Assembly (NCBI RefSeq): GCF_011759585.1
Contig: NZ_JAAOYV010000001.1
Location: 62,001 to 126,000 of the forward strand
Reading direction: 5' to 3'
Length of the DNA stretch: 64,000 nt
Source: Frigoribacterium endophyticum
GTDB lineage: Bacteria > Actinomycetota > Actinomycetes > Actinomycetales > Microbacteriaceae
Of this stretch, positions 1 to 8,832 are shown in pieces. The translations under genes were made by a program, and so were the position numbers. A model generated the notes under the pieces. The model made no database searches. It worked only from the letters and a program-made list of their open reading frames with translations, and had not been told where the DNA came from. Every line of letters starts with the position of its first letter. The stretch's first letter is position 1.

Positions 1-270
1 GTCGCCGACATCAGCCCGCTGCCGCTGAGCTGCGTGCTGCAGGCGTGCTTCGGCGACACGTCGCAGGGCCGCTGGCTCGCGGAGAACGCCTGGCGGTTCG
101 GCTGGCTGCTGCGGTACCCGGCCGACAAGACCGCGGTGACGGGCTTCACGTACGAGCCCTGGCACTTCCGCTACGTGGGCGTGCCGCTCTCGACCGAGAT
201 GCACCAGCAGGGCGTCACCACGCTCGAGGAGTTCTTCGGCCTGCCGGCCGCGCCGACGTACGCCGGCTGA
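1..270 (+). CDS. D-alanyl-D-alanine carboxypeptidase, VanY/M15B family (3' fragment)
   Basis: Only the last 89 codons are present; the 5' end lies outside the window. The reading frame is open from base 1 and ends at TGA 268-270. The motif EPWHFRYVG is the C-terminal Glu/His signature of M15B zinc peptidases (catalytic Glu and zinc-binding His). These enzymes trim D-Ala from peptidoglycan stem peptides outside the membrane. The zinc-binding SxHxxGxAxD part is missing, so this is family assignment from the C-terminal half. The gene converges on pgm and a strong hairpin separates the two. Confidence 0.8.
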   Translation, partial: VADISPLPLSCVLQACFGDTSQGRWLAENAWRFGWLLRYPADKTAVTGFTYEPWHFRYVGVPLSTEMHQQGVTTLEEFFGLPAAPTYAG

Positions 271-312
271 CCGCCGCTGTGGCTGCGGCCGCGGCTGCGG
301 CCGTGGTCGTGA

Positions 313-360
313 CGACGAGGAGGGGCCGGGCTGCGATCGCAGCCCGGCCCCTCCTCGTCG
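313..360. terminator. 48-bp perfect palindrome, bidirectional terminator
   Basis: The two 24-base arms are exact reverse complements, meeting at GATC. It sits between the convergent carboxypeptidase and pgm genes. There is no long T-run, as is common in very GC-rich actinobacteria. Confidence 0.75.
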
Positions 361-374
361 CGTGAGGCCCGTCG

Positions 375-1994
375 CTAGCTGCCGAGGGCGGCGTCGACGA
401 TCGTCTTCGCCTCCTGCTGCACGCGCGCCAGGTGCTCGGGGCCCTCGAACGACTCGGCGTAGATCTTGTAGACGTCCTCCGTGCCGCTGGGGCGGGCCGC
501 GAACCACGCCTTGTCGGTGACGACCTTGAGGCCGCCGACCGCGGCGCCGTTGCCGGGCGCCTCGCTGAGCGTGGCGGTGATCGGGTCGCCCGCGAGCTCG
601 GTGGCCGTGATGGCGTCGCCGTCGAGCTTGCCGAGGCGCGCCTTCTGCTCCTTGCTGGCCGCGGCGTCGACGCGCTCGTAGACGGGGTCGCCGAACTCCT
701 CGGTGAGCTCGCGGTAGAGCTGCGACGGGGTCTTGCCCGTGACGGCGATGATCTCGCTCGCGAGCAGGGCGAGGAGGATGCCGTCCTTGTCGGTCGTCCA
801 GACCGTGCCGTCCTTGCGCAGGAAGGACGCGCCGGCGCTCTCCTCGCCGCCGAAGGCGACGGAGCCGTCGACGAGCCCGGGCACGAACCACTTGAAGCCG
901 ACCGGCACCTCCCAGAGGCGACGGCCGTGCTTCTCGGCGACCTTGTCGATGATGCTCGACGACACGAGCGTCTTGCCGATCGCGGCGTCCTCGCGCCACT
1001 GCGGGCGGTGCGTGTAGAGGTAGTCGATCGCGACGGCCAGGTAGTGGTTCGGGTTCATCAGGCCGCCGTCGGGCGTCACGATGCCGTGGCGGTCGGCGTC
1101 GGCGTCGTTGCCGGTGAGCACGTCGAACTCGTCCTTGCGGCGCACGACGCTCGCCATGGCCGAGGGGCTGGACGGGTCCATGCGGATCTTGCCGTCCCAG
1201 TCGAGCGTCATGAAGCGCCAGGTCGGGTCGACGCCGGGGTTCACGACGGTGAGGTCGAGGCCGTAGACGTCGCGGATGGCGCCCCAGTACTCGACGCTCG
1301 CGCCGCCGAGCGGGTCGGCGCCGATCTTGACGCCCGCGGCCTTGATGGCCTCCATGTCGATGATGTTCGCGAGGTCGCCGACGTAGCCGCGGAGGAAGTC
1401 GTGGCGACCCGGGCTGCCGTCGCCGCGGAGCACGTCGACGTTGCCCGCCGCGATGATCTCGTTGGCCCTGTCAGCGATCCAGCCGGTCGCGTCGCTGTCG
1501 GCGGGCCCGCCGTGCGGCGGGTTGTACTTGAAACCGCCGTCGCGGGGCGGGTTGTGGCTCGGCGTGACGACGATGCCGTCGGCCTTGTCGAGGTTCGCCG
1601 GGTCGGAGTTGTAGACGAGGATGGCGTGGCTGAGCGCGGGGGTCGGCACGTAGCCGCCCTCGGCGTCGGCGAGCACGTGCACGCCGTTGCCGGTGAGCAC
1701 CTCGACCGCGGTGCGCTCGGCCGGCCCGCTCAGCACGTGGGTGTCGCGCCCGATGAACAGCGGGCCCGTGATGCCCTGCCCCGCCCGGTACTCGACGATC
1801 GCCTGCGTGATCGCGGCGATGTGCGTCTCGGTGAACGCGGCGTCGAGCGACGAGCCGCGGTGGCCCGAGGTGCCGAAGACGACCTTCTGCTCGGCCTTCG
1901 TGACGTCGGGGACGAGGGAGTAGTAGGCGTCGACGACCTCACCGGTGTCGATCAGGTCGCTGTCTTGTGCGGGGGTTCCGGCGCGGTCGGTCAT
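375..1994 (-). CDS. pgm: Phosphoglucomutase (alpha-D-glucose phosphate-specific)
   Basis: The 539-aa product interconverts glucose-1-phosphate and glucose-6-phosphate in the cytosol and feeds glycogen and envelope sugar synthesis. It has the phosphohexomutase signatures in order: FGTSGHRGSS near residue 40, the phosphoserine loop TPSHNPP (Ser146), the metal loop DADADRHG, the sugar-binding GGEESAGA and the C-terminal phosphate-binding RPSGTEDVYK. Length matches the roughly 545-aa family. The frame stays open upstream to 2834, but that part is antisense to pheA. The ATG at 1994 has CAGGAT 6 nt before it, fitting a leaderless start. It is divergent from pheA. Confidence 0.95.
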   Translation of the reverse strand: MTDRAGTPAQDSDLIDTGEVVDAYYSLVPDVTKAEQKVVFGTSGHRGSSLDAAFTETHIAAITQAIVEYRAGQGITGPLFIGRDTHVLSGPAERTAVEVLTGNGVHVLADAEGGYVPTPALSHAILVYNSDPANLDKADGIVVTPSHNPPRDGGFKYNPPHGGPADSDATGWIADRANEIIAAGNVDVLRGDGSPGRHDFLRGYVGDLANIIDMEAIKAAGVKIGADPLGGASVEYWGAIRDVYGLDLTVVNPGVDPTWRFMTLDWDGKIRMDPSSPSAMASVVRRKDEFDVLTGNDADADRHGIVTPDGGLMNPNHYLAVAIDYLYTHRPQWREDAAIGKTLVSSSIIDKVAEKHGRRLWEVPVGFKWFVPGLVDGSVAFGGEESAGASFLRKDGTVWTTDKDGILLALLASEIIAVTGKTPSQLYRELTEEFGDPVYERVDAAASKEQKARLGKLDGDAITATELAGDPITATLSEAPGNGAAVGGLKVVTDKAWFAARPSGTEDVYKIYAESFEGPEHLARVQQEAKTIVDAALGS

Positions 1995-2000
1995 GGGGTC

Positions 2001-2006
2001 ATCCTG
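2001..2006 (-). promoter_or_regulatory. -10 box of pgm (leaderless)
   Basis: CAGGAT lies 6 nt before the pgm ATG, so transcription should begin at or next to the start codon. Confidence 0.5.
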
Positions 2007-2050
2007 GCACCAGCGGCCCCGCTCCGTCGCGCCTCGTCGACGGCCCTCAG

Positions 2051-2056
2051 TAGGCT
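2051..2056 (+). promoter_or_regulatory. -10 box of pheA (leaderless)
   Basis: TAGGCT lies 7 nt before the pheA ATG. Confidence 0.55.
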
Positions 2057-2063
2057 CTCGGTC

Positions 2064-3017
2064 ATGTCGACCCCCGCCTCCTCGCCGACCTACAGCTACC
2101 TCGGCCCGGCCGGCACCTTCACGGAGGCGGCGCTCAAGCAGGTGCCCGAGGCCGCGGGCGCCGTGTGGCACAGCGTCAACAACGTCGGGGAGGCCCTCGC
2201 CGACGTCGTCTCGGGCCGCAGCACGGCCGCGATGATCGCGATCGAGAACAGCGTCGAGGGCGGCGTCTCGGCCACGCAGGACGCCCTCGCGACCGTGCCG
2301 GGCCTGCGCATCGTCGGCGAGTACCTCGTGCAGGTCGACTTCGTGCTCGTGGCGCGCCCCGGCACGACCCTCGACCAGGTGCGCGTGGTCAACGCACACC
2401 CCGTCGCCTACGCCCAGACGCACCGGTGGCTCGAGGCGGCGCTGCCCGGCCACGGCCACCTGCCCGCGACGTCGAACGTCGCCGCGGCCGCCGACCTGCT
2501 CGCCGCGCCGGCGGGCGCGGGGCGCGCCGACGCCGCCGTCGCGCCGCCCACGATCACCGAGCACCACGACCTCGACGTGCTCGCGACCGAGATCGGCGAC
2601 AACCGGAACGCCGTCACGCGGTTCGTGCTGGTCAGCCGCACGGTGCCTGTGCCCCCGGCGACCGGGGCCGACAAGACGAGCCTCATCGTCGAGCTGCCCG
2701 AGGACGGCGCGGGCGCGCTGGTCGACATGCTCGAGCAGTTCGCGACGCGGGGCATCAACCTCAGCCTGATCCAGTCGCGCCCGATCGGCGACGCCCTCGG
2801 GCGGTACCGGTTCGTCATCGACCTCGAGGGGCACGTGCTCGACGAGCGCGTCGCCGACGCGCTGCTCGGGCTCAAGCGCTTCAGCCCGAACGTCATCTTC
2901 CTCGGCTCGTACCCCCGGGCCGACGGCCGACCGGTCGAGGTCTCGCCGCGCAACGACGACGACGCGTTCGTCGACGCCCGCGACTGGCTCCGGATGCTGG
3001 TGGCCGGGTCGCTCTAG
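2064..3017 (+). CDS. pheA: Prephenate dehydratase
   Basis: The 317-aa enzyme converts prephenate to phenylpyruvate in phenylalanine synthesis. The catalytic domain begins YLGPAGTFTEAAL and contains IAIENSVEGGVSATQ and NAVTRFVL (the TRF motif). A C-terminal ACT regulatory domain (about residues 210-290) carries GALVDMLEQF and QSRPIG, the sites expected to bind phenylalanine for feedback control. There is no chorismate mutase domain, so it is the monofunctional actinobacterial form. ATG 2064 is chosen because a -10 box lies 7 nt upstream and the protein then starts just before the conserved domain. Confidence 0.95.
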   Translation: MSTPASSPTYSYLGPAGTFTEAALKQVPEAAGAVWHSVNNVGEALADVVSGRSTAAMIAIENSVEGGVSATQDALATVPGLRIVGEYLVQVDFVLVARPGTTLDQVRVVNAHPVAYAQTHRWLEAALPGHGHLPATSNVAAAADLLAAPAGAGRADAAVAPPTITEHHDLDVLATEIGDNRNAVTRFVLVSRTVPVPPATGADKTSLIVELPEDGAGALVDMLEQFATRGINLSLIQSRPIGDALGRYRFVIDLEGHVLDERVADALLGLKRFSPNVIFLGSYPRADGRPVEVSPRNDDDAFVDARDWLRMLVAGSL

Positions 3018-3074
3018 GTCGCGAGCCGGCGGGCCGCGCCCAGCTCGGCCCCGCTCGGCCCGGCCCGGCGGTGC

Positions 3075-4103
3075 CTAGCTGTCGGCGGGCACGCGCACGG
3101 TCAGCGCGCCCTCGTCGACGACCGCGCGGAGGGCCACGGCCTTGCCGACGGAGTCGCCGTCGATCTCGAAGTCCTGCGGCGACTCGAGCCGCACCACGAG
3201 CTTCCGGCCCTTCATGTAGCGCAGGGTGCGCACCTCACGGCTGTTGGCGGCGAGGATGCGGCGGCCGACCTGGGTGCGACGCAGCACGCCGTTCTCCCAC
3301 ACGATCTTGAACCAGATCTGGAACCAGCCGAAGAAGCCCTCGGGGCGCAGGGCGACGATGTCGAACTGGCCGTCGTCGATCGCGGCGTCGGGCAGCAGCA
3401 TGATGTTCGCCGGCAGCAGGCCGCAGTTGCCGACGATGACCGTGTGGGCGCGCATCGACTTGCGGCCGCGCCCGTCGAGCTCGTAGCGCACGTCGATCTT
3501 GTTGTTGTCGCGCAGGGCGCGGATGATCGCGTCGACGTAGGCGAGCCAGCCGACGCGCGCCTTCAGGTCGTCGTTGGTGTTCGCGAGCATCTTGGCGTCG
3601 AGGCCGACCCCGGCCATGACGACGAAGGCGAACGTCTCGCGCTGGCCGTCCTCGCGCTCGATGTCGACCACCCCGAGGTCGATGTCGCGGTCGCGCCCCT
3701 GGAAGGCGGTGGCGATGGAGTCGTCGAGGTTGTCGAGCGACAGGTCGAGGTTGCGGGCCAGGAGGTTGCCCGTGCCCGACGGCAGCAGGCCGATCGAGGC
3801 GCCCGTGCCCCGCAGGGCCTCGGCCACGGCCCGGACGGTGCCGTCGCCGCCCGCGGCGATCACCATGTCGGCGCCGTCGGCGAGGGCCTGCGCGGTGACC
3901 TCTCCGCCCGGGTCCTCCTTGCTGGTCTCGTAGAAGCGGGTCTCGCCCCAGCCGGCCTCGCGCTCGTGGCGGGCGATCGACTCCTTGACGGCCTCGATGT
4001 CGACCTTGATCGGGTTGTAGACCAGCGCGGCCGTCTTCTGGGTCGTCTCGGCCGAGGGCGTCGAGCCGGGCTCGGCGGGCGAGGAGGAGGGGGAGGGGGT
4101 CAT
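3075..4103 (-). CDS. Diacylglycerol kinase / NAD kinase-like lipid kinase
   Basis: 342 aa, LCB5/YegS-type lipid kinase. Residues about 25-160 form the DAGK catalytic domain: ALVYNPIK, then the nucleotide loop AAGGDGTVRAVAEALRG and LPSGTGNLLARNL. The family phosphorylates diacylglycerol (or related lipids) at the membrane face; the substrate cannot be read from sequence. The low-complexity Ser/Pro N-terminus (residues 2-20) is probably disordered. The start is ATG 4103, with TACGCT 6 nt upstream; an in-frame extension beyond it would overlap the promoter. It is divergent from serS. Confidence 0.88.
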   Translation of the reverse strand: MTPSPSSSPAEPGSTPSAETTQKTAALVYNPIKVDIEAVKESIARHEREAGWGETRFYETSKEDPGGEVTAQALADGADMVIAAGGDGTVRAVAEALRGTGASIGLLPSGTGNLLARNLDLSLDNLDDSIATAFQGRDRDIDLGVVDIEREDGQRETFAFVVMAGVGLDAKMLANTNDDLKARVGWLAYVDAIIRALRDNNKIDVRYELDGRGRKSMRAHTVIVGNCGLLPANIMLLPDAAIDDGQFDIVALRPEGFFGWFQIWFKIVWENGVLRRTQVGRRILAANSREVRTLRYMKGRKLVVRLESPQDFEIDGDSVGKAVALRAVVDEGALTVRVPADS

Positions 4104-4109
4104 GCGCCG

Positions 4110-4115
4110 AGCGTA
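4110..4115 (-). promoter_or_regulatory. -10 box of the lipid kinase gene
   Basis: TACGCT with 6 nt to the ATG; leaderless layout. Confidence 0.5.
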
Positions 4116-4219
4116 TTGGTCGGGGAGCCCCCGCGACCGGTCTCGGGGCAGGTCGCAGGGAGAACGGGCCGACCCGCGACTCCGGGGAGGGACGGGGGCT
4201 GACGTCCACACGCACTCCT

Positions 4220-4225
4220 TAGGAT
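4220..4225 (+). promoter_or_regulatory. -10 box of serS (leaderless)
   Basis: TAGGAT, then GGTCGC, then the GTG start. The 6-nt gap leaves no room for a ribosome binding site. Confidence 0.6.
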
Positions 4226-4231
4226 GGTCGC

Positions 4232-5497
4232 GTGATCGATCCCCAGCTGCTCCGAGACGCCCCCGACCTCCTCAAGGCCAGCCAGCGCGCCCGCGGCGAC
4301 TCCGAGTCGCTGGTCGACGACGCCGTGGCCGCCGACTCCGCCCGCCGTGCCGCGATCTCGGCCTTCGAGGCCCTGCGCGCCGAGCAGAACGCCTTCGGCA
4401 AGACCGTCGCGAAGGCCCCGAAGGAGGAGAAGGCCGCGCTCGTCGCCGAGGCGCAGGCGCTCGCCGCCCGCGTGAAGGAGGCGCAGGCCGCCTCGACCGA
4501 GGCCGACGCCGCGTTCGACCGGGCGATCCGCTCGCTCGGCAACCCCGTCATCGAGGGCGTGCCCGCCGGCGGCGAGGAGAACTTCGTCACCCTCCGCGAG
4601 GTCGGCACCCGCCCCGCCTTCGACTTCGAGCCGCTCGACCACGCCGACCTGGGCGAGGTGCTCGGCGCGATCGACATCAAGCGCGGCACCAAGGTGTCGG
4701 GCTCGCGCTTCTACTTCCTCCGCGGCATCGGCGCGCGGCTCGAGCTCGCGCTGATGAACATGGCGCTCGACCTCGCGGTGCAGAACGACTTCACCCCGCT
4801 GATCACGCCCACGCTCGTGCGCCCCGAGATCATGGCCGGCACGGGCTTCCTCGGCTCGCACAGCGACGAGGTCTACCACCTGCCCGCCGACGACCTCTAC
4901 CTCACCGGCACGAGCGAGGTCGCGCTCGCCGGCTACCACGCCGACGAGATCCTCGACGTCGAGGCCGGGCCGATCCGCTACGCCGGCTGGTCGACCTGCT
5001 ACCGCCGCGAGGCCGGCGCCGCCGGCAAGGACAACCGCGGCATCCTCCGCGTGCACCAGTTCAACAAGCTCGAGATGTTCAGCTACGTGCACCCCGACCA
5101 GGCCACCGCCGAGCACGACCGGCTCGTCTCGTTCCAGGAGACGATGATGCAGTCGCTCGGCCTCAACTACCGCGTCATCGACGTCGCGGCCGGCGACCTC
5201 GGCTCGAGCGCCGCCCGCAAGTTCGACATCGAGGCCTGGGTGCCGACGCAGGGCACCTACCGCGAGCTCAGCAGCACGTCGAACTGCACCACCTTCCAGG
5301 CCCGCCGGCTCGACACCCGCTACCGCACCGAGAGCGGCAAGACCGCTCCCGTGGCGACGCTGAACGGCACCCTGGCGACGACGCGCTGGCTGGTGGCGAT
5401 CCTCGAGACGCACCAGCGGGCCGACCGCTCGGTGGTCGTGCCCGAGGCGCTCCGCCCGTGGCTCGGCGGCCTCGAGGTCATCGAGCCGGTCGCGTGA
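4232..5497 (+). CDS. serS: Seryl-tRNA synthetase
   Basis: 421-aa class II synthetase that charges tRNA-Ser with serine. The N-terminal coiled-coil arm (about residues 20-110, Ala/Glu/Lys-rich) binds the long variable arm of tRNA-Ser. The class II motifs follow: [15 protein letters not shown], the motif 2 loop [21 protein letters not shown], and motif 3 [18 protein letters not shown] 4232 follows a -10 box directly. Its TGA overlaps the next gene's GTG (GTGA), so the HAD phosphatase is co-transcribed. Confidence 0.97.
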   Translation: MIDPQLLRDAPDLLKASQRARGDSESLVDDAVAADSARRAAISAFEALRAEQNAFGKTVAKAPKEEKAALVAEAQALAARVKEAQAASTEADAAFDRAIRSLGNPVIEGVPAGGEENFVTLREVGTRPAFDFEPLDHADLGEVLGAIDIKRGTKVSGSRFYFLRGIGARLELALMNMALDLAVQNDFTPLITPTLVRPEIMAGTGFLGSHSDEVYHLPADDLYLTGTSEVALAGYHADEILDVEAGPIRYAGWSTCYRREAGAAGKDNRGILRVHQFNKLEMFSYVHPDQATAEHDRLVSFQETMMQSLGLNYRVIDVAAGDLGSSAARKFDIEAWVPTQGTYRELSSTSNCTTFQARRLDTRYRTESGKTAPVATLNGTLATTRWLVAILETHQRADRSVVVPEALRPWLGGLEVIEPVA

Positions 5498-6354
5498 GCG
5501 GCGTGGGCAGCCCGACCGACGTCGCGGCCTCGGCCGCCGCCGCGGGCGTGGTCGACGGTGAGCGCTGGCTCGTCGCCCTCGACGTCGACGGCACCATCAT
5601 GCAGGAGGACGGCACGATCACCGACGGCGTCGCCGAGCAGATCCGCCGCCTGCGCGAGGCCGGCCACGCGGTGATGATCGCCACGGGCCGCTCGGTCTCG
5701 ACGACGCTGCCGGTGATGGACCGCCTCGGCCTCGTCTCGGACTACGTCGTCACCGCGAACGGGGCGATCACGCTCGGGCGCGACGAGTCGGCGCCCACCG
5801 GCTACGGGCAGGTGCACGTCGAGGAGTTCGACCCGACCGACGTGCTCACCACGATCCGCGGCGAGATCCAGGAGGGCGGCTACGCCGTCGAGGACCGCGA
5901 CGGGGTGCTGCGCTACTGCGGCTCGTTCCCGACCGTCGAGTCGAGCGGCAACGCCGAGAAGGTCGAGTTCGAGCAGCTCTTCGACCGCCCGGCGACCCGG
6001 GTGGTCGTCGTCTCGCCCGACCACGGCACCGACGACTTCCTCGAGGTCGTCGAGCGGATGGGCCTCTCGAAGGTGAACTACAACGTCGGCTGGACGGCCT
6101 GGCTCGACATCGCGCCCGACGGCGTGACGAAGGCGACGGCCCTCGAGCGGGTGCGCGAGTGGCTGGGCATCCCGCGCGAGCGCGTGTTCGCCGCCGGCGA
6201 CGGCCGCAACGACATCGACATGCTGCGCTGGGCCTCGGCCCAGGGGCGCGGCTGCGCGATGGGCCAGGCGCCCGACGACGTCTTCGCCGTCGCGAACGAG
6301 CGCACCGGCTCCGACGTCGACGACGGGCTCGCCGCGGCGCTCGCGACGCTGTAG
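5494..6354 (+). CDS. HAD-superfamily hydrolase, Cof type
   Basis: 286 aa. HAD motif I is ALDVDGTI (nucleophile and acid Asp), motif II is ATGRS, the motif III Lys lies in the GVTKATAL segment, and motif IV is [10 protein letters not shown]. The C2 cap between motifs II and III marks the Cof/phosphatase subfamily, which usually removes phosphate from sugar phosphates or cofactors; the substrate is unknown. The start is GTG 5494, overlapping the serS stop by 4 nt. The N-terminal 20 residues are Ala/Gly-rich and may be dispensable. Confidence 0.88.
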   Translation: MSGVGSPTDVAASAAAAGVVDGERWLVALDVDGTIMQEDGTITDGVAEQIRRLREAGHAVMIATGRSVSTTLPVMDRLGLVSDYVVTANGAITLGRDESAPTGYGQVHVEEFDPTDVLTTIRGEIQEGGYAVEDRDGVLRYCGSFPTVESSGNAEKVEFEQLFDRPATRVVVVSPDHGTDDFLEVVERMGLSKVNYNVGWTAWLDIAPDGVTKATALERVREWLGIPRERVFAAGDGRNDIDMLRWASAQGRGCAMGQAPDDVFAVANERTGSDVDDGLAAALATL

Positions 6355-6454
6355 CGGCGGGAGCGGCTGCGGCGGCGGCAGCGGGGTCGGGGTCGAGGGG
6401 GCGACCGCCTCGCGGACCGGGGGATCCCGCCCGTGTCGCCCGCGCCTCCTCGGT

Positions 6455-6460
6455 TAGACT
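6455..6460 (+). promoter_or_regulatory. -10 box for tRNA-Ser(UGA)
   Basis: TAGACT lies 36 nt before the mature tRNA end. No clear -35 is visible. Confidence 0.4.
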
Positions 6461-6496
6461 CGGCCACGGTCGTGCGGGCTCGCCCGTCGCGCACCG

Positions 6497-6581
6497 GGAG
6501 GGCTGTCCGAGCGGCCGATGGAGCTTGTCTTGAAAACAAGTGGGCAGAGATGTCTCGTGGGTTCGAATCCCACGCCCTCCG
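6497..6581 (+). tRNA. tRNA-Ser (anticodon UGA)
   Basis: The acceptor arms GGAGGGC and GCCCTCC pair fully, followed by discriminator G. The anticodon stem CTTGT/ACAAG holds loop CTTGAAA, giving TGA, which reads UCA. A long variable arm and the T-loop GGTTCGAATCC are present, as expected for a class II tRNA-Ser. CCA is not encoded. Confidence 0.95.
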
Positions 6582-6615
6582 CACCACGTCGCCTCGGCGA
6601 CGACGAACCACGTCC

Positions 6616-6652
6616 TCGCACCCGAACCATGCCGCGGCGTGGTTCGCGTGCG
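6616..6652. terminator. Hairpin between tRNA-Ser and arfB
   Basis: GAACCA(T)GCC pairs with GGC(G)TGGTTC around a short loop, extended by CGCA/TGCG. It separates the convergent tRNA and arfB genes. Confidence 0.45.
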
Positions 6653-6683
6653 ACGACCTGGTGCCTCACGGCCTGAGCGGCTG

Positions 6684-7106
6684 CTAGTCGTCGGTGGGGC
6701 GGCGGCGCTGCTGCTTGGTGGCCGAGCGCTCGCCCTTGGCGCTCAGCCGGCGGCGGTCGGAGCCGCGCGTCCGGCGCGTCGGCCGTCGTGGTGCGGCGTC
6801 GGGGGCGAGCGCCGCGGTGACGATCTCGGCGAGCTTCGCCAGCGCCGTCTCGCGGTTGCGCAGCTGCGACCGCTGCTCGGACGACGTGACGGTCAGGGCG
6901 CCGGCGACCAGGCGCCCGTCGAGACGCGACGTCAGGCGCTCGCGCTGCGCCTCCGTCAGGCTGTCGGCGTGGGCGACGTCCCACGACAGCTGCACCCGGC
7001 TGTCGGAGGTGTTCACGTGCTGCCCGCCCGGCCCCGACGACCGCGAGAAGCGCCAGGTCAGCTCCGCCGCGGGGATCGTGAGCGCACGCGACACGACCAG
7101 GTCCAT
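6684..7106 (-). CDS. arfB: Peptidyl-tRNA hydrolase ArfB (ribosome rescue)
   Basis: 140 aa. It carries the release-factor catalytic motif GPGGQHVNTSDS near residue 30, without the stop-codon recognition domains of full release factors. The C-terminal tail (about residues 110-140) is Arg/Lys-rich, as needed to enter the empty mRNA channel. ArfB hydrolyses peptidyl-tRNA on ribosomes stalled at mRNA ends. ATG 7106 begins the domain cleanly; GAGGGT lies 6 nt upstream as a possible weak -10. Confidence 0.9.
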   Translation of the reverse strand: MDLVVSRALTIPAAELTWRFSRSSGPGGQHVNTSDSRVQLSWDVAHADSLTEAQRERLTSRLDGRLVAGALTVTSSEQRSQLRNRETALAKLAEIVTAALAPDAAPRRPTRRTRGSDRRRLSAKGERSATKQQRRRPTDD

Positions 7107-7203
7107 GCCCCCACCCTCGCACGCCGGGGGCGCCCGTGGCGGCACTGGCGCAGCAGCGCGGCGGGCCGCGGCGGCGCTGGTCGCGGCGGGGTGCCCGAGC
7201 AGG

Positions 7204-7209
7204 TACCGT
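7204..7209 (+). promoter_or_regulatory. -10 box of the CPA1 antiporter gene
   Basis: TACCGT, with a short leader that contains the purine-rich GAGGGG (7226-7231) before ATG 7245. Confidence 0.4.
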
Positions 7210-7244
7210 GCTCCGGTGACGACACGAGGGGTGAGAGCGGCCCG

Positions 7245-8801
7245 ATGATCCCCGAGACGATCGCGTGGGTGGTCGCGGCGGTGCTCGTCACCGTCGCCAC
7301 GAGCGGAGTCGCGGGTCGGGCCGGCTGGTCGGCCCCGGTCGCGCTCGTCACGGTCGGCGCCGTCGCGTCGTTCCTGCCGTTCGTGCCCGAGGTGGTGATC
7401 GAGCCCGACGCCGTGCTCTACGGGCTGCTGCCGCCGCTGCTCTTCGCGGCCGCGATCCGCACGCCGCTCGCCGACATCCGGGCCCGGCGCGACAGCATCC
7501 TCGTGCTCTCGGTCGGGGTCGTCGTGGTCACCCTCGCCGTCGTCGGCTTCGCGCTCTGGGCCCTCGTGCCCGCGGTGGGCCTCGCCGCGGCGCTGGCGCT
7601 CGGCGCCGTGGTCGCCCCGACCGACGCCGTCGCCGTCCAGGCTGTCGCCGGCAAGGCCCGCCTGCCCCGCCGCGTGCTCTCCATCCTCGAGACCGAGAGC
7701 CTCCTCAACGACGCCACGGCGCTCGTCGCCCTCAACACCGCCATCGCGGCCGTCGTCGGCGTCGTGCACCCGATCGAGGTGGGCGGCGAGTTCCTCCTGG
7801 CGGTCGGTCTCGGCGTGGGCATCGGCCTCCTGGTCGGCTTCGGGTTCTCGGTCGTCCGCCGCTTCCTCCACTCGCCGGTGCTCGACACGAGCCTGTCGCT
7901 CGTCGTGCCCTTCGTCGCGTTCGTGCCGACGCAGGAGATCGGCGGCAGCGGCGTGCTCGCCGTCGTCGTGGCCGGGCTCTGGCTCGGCTGGCGGGCCCCG
8001 CTGATCCAGTCGCCCGAGGCGCGCATCGCCGAGTCGGTCAACTGGCGCACGATCCAGTTCCTGCTCGAGAACGCGGTCTTCCTGCTCATCGGGCTGAGCC
8101 TGTCGGGCATCGTGCGCGGCCTCCGCCGCTCGAGCCTCGACGGGGTGCAGATCACCGGGGTCGTCGTCGCCCTCCTCGTCGTCCTGGTGGCGTCGCGCTT
8201 CATCGCCGTCGGCCTCGCGAAGGTGCTCTTCGACCACGGGCCGCGGGCGCTGCGCGAGCGCTCGTGGAACTGGCGCACCGTCACCGCCGTGTCGGCCGCC
8301 GGCATCCGCGGCGTGGTCACGCTCGCCGCCGTCTTCCTCCTGCCCGCCGAGACGCCCGAGCGCGAGCTGCTGCAGTTCCTCGCCTTCGCGGTGGTCGTCG
8401 GCTCGCTGCTGCTCGGCCTCTTCCTCCCGCCGATCATCCGGGCGCTCCGCCTGCCCCGCACCGCCGACCTGCAGGAGGAGTCCGACCGCGACCGCCTCCT
8501 CGACGAGGCCAGGGCGGCGGGCCTGGAGGCCCGGCGCGAGGCGAAGGAGTCGCGGGTCGACGAGCAGGGCGAGCCGGCCGTCGGGGCGGCCGGCCGCGAC
8601 GAGTCCGACGACCTCACCGACCTCACGGGCGAGCGGCTCGAGCACGACCGGGTGCGGCGCCGCATGATCGAGGCCGAGCGGGCCGCCGTGCTCGCGGTGC
8701 GAAGGGAGCACCGCTACCCGGAGACCGCGGTGCGCCAGGTGCTCGAGCTCATCGACGCCGAGGACGTCGCCCTGCGCCGCCGCGAGGGGCCCCGCGAGTA
8801 G
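7245..8801 (+). CDS. Na+/H+ antiporter, CPA1 family
   Basis: 518-aa membrane protein with about 12 hydrophobic segments up to residue 410 and a hydrophilic, charged cytosolic tail (residues 415-518). Family signatures are APTDAVAVQ and ETESLLNDATALVAL (the ND ion-binding pair), and SAAGIRGVVTLAAVF in the later helices. CPA1 proteins exchange Na+ (or K+/Li+) for H+ in pH and salt homeostasis. The start is ATG 7245, since the helix-forming N-terminus MIPETIAWVVAAVL follows at once. Upstream codons in this frame overlap tRNA-Ser and arfB. Confidence 0.9.
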   Translation: MIPETIAWVVAAVLVTVATSGVAGRAGWSAPVALVTVGAVASFLPFVPEVVIEPDAVLYGLLPPLLFAAAIRTPLADIRARRDSILVLSVGVVVVTLAVVGFALWALVPAVGLAAALALGAVVAPTDAVAVQAVAGKARLPRRVLSILETESLLNDATALVALNTAIAAVVGVVHPIEVGGEFLLAVGLGVGIGLLVGFGFSVVRRFLHSPVLDTSLSLVVPFVAFVPTQEIGGSGVLAVVVAGLWLGWRAPLIQSPEARIAESVNWRTIQFLLENAVFLLIGLSLSGIVRGLRRSSLDGVQITGVVVALLVVLVASRFIAVGLAKVLFDHGPRALRERSWNWRTVTAVSAAGIRGVVTLAAVFLLPAETPERELLQFLAFAVVVGSLLLGLFLPPIIRALRLPRTADLQEESDRDRLLDEARAAGLEARREAKESRVDEQGEPAVGAAGRDESDDLTDLTGERLEHDRVRRRMIEAERAAVLAVRREHRYPETAVRQVLELIDAEDVALRRREGPRE

Positions 8802-8820
8802 GCCCCCGGCGGCCGGTGTC

Positions 8821-8826
8821 TAGGCT
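8821..8826 (+). promoter_or_regulatory. -10 box of the histidine phosphatase gene
   Basis: TAGGCT, 6 nt before ATG 8833; leaderless layout. Confidence 0.55.
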
Positions 8827-8832
8827 CGGGGC

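Noticed and set aside
1995-2834. Open extension of pgm upstream on the minus strand
   Set aside because: It is antisense to pheA and exists because stops are rare at this GC; the pgm domain starts at 1994 with a -10 box before it.
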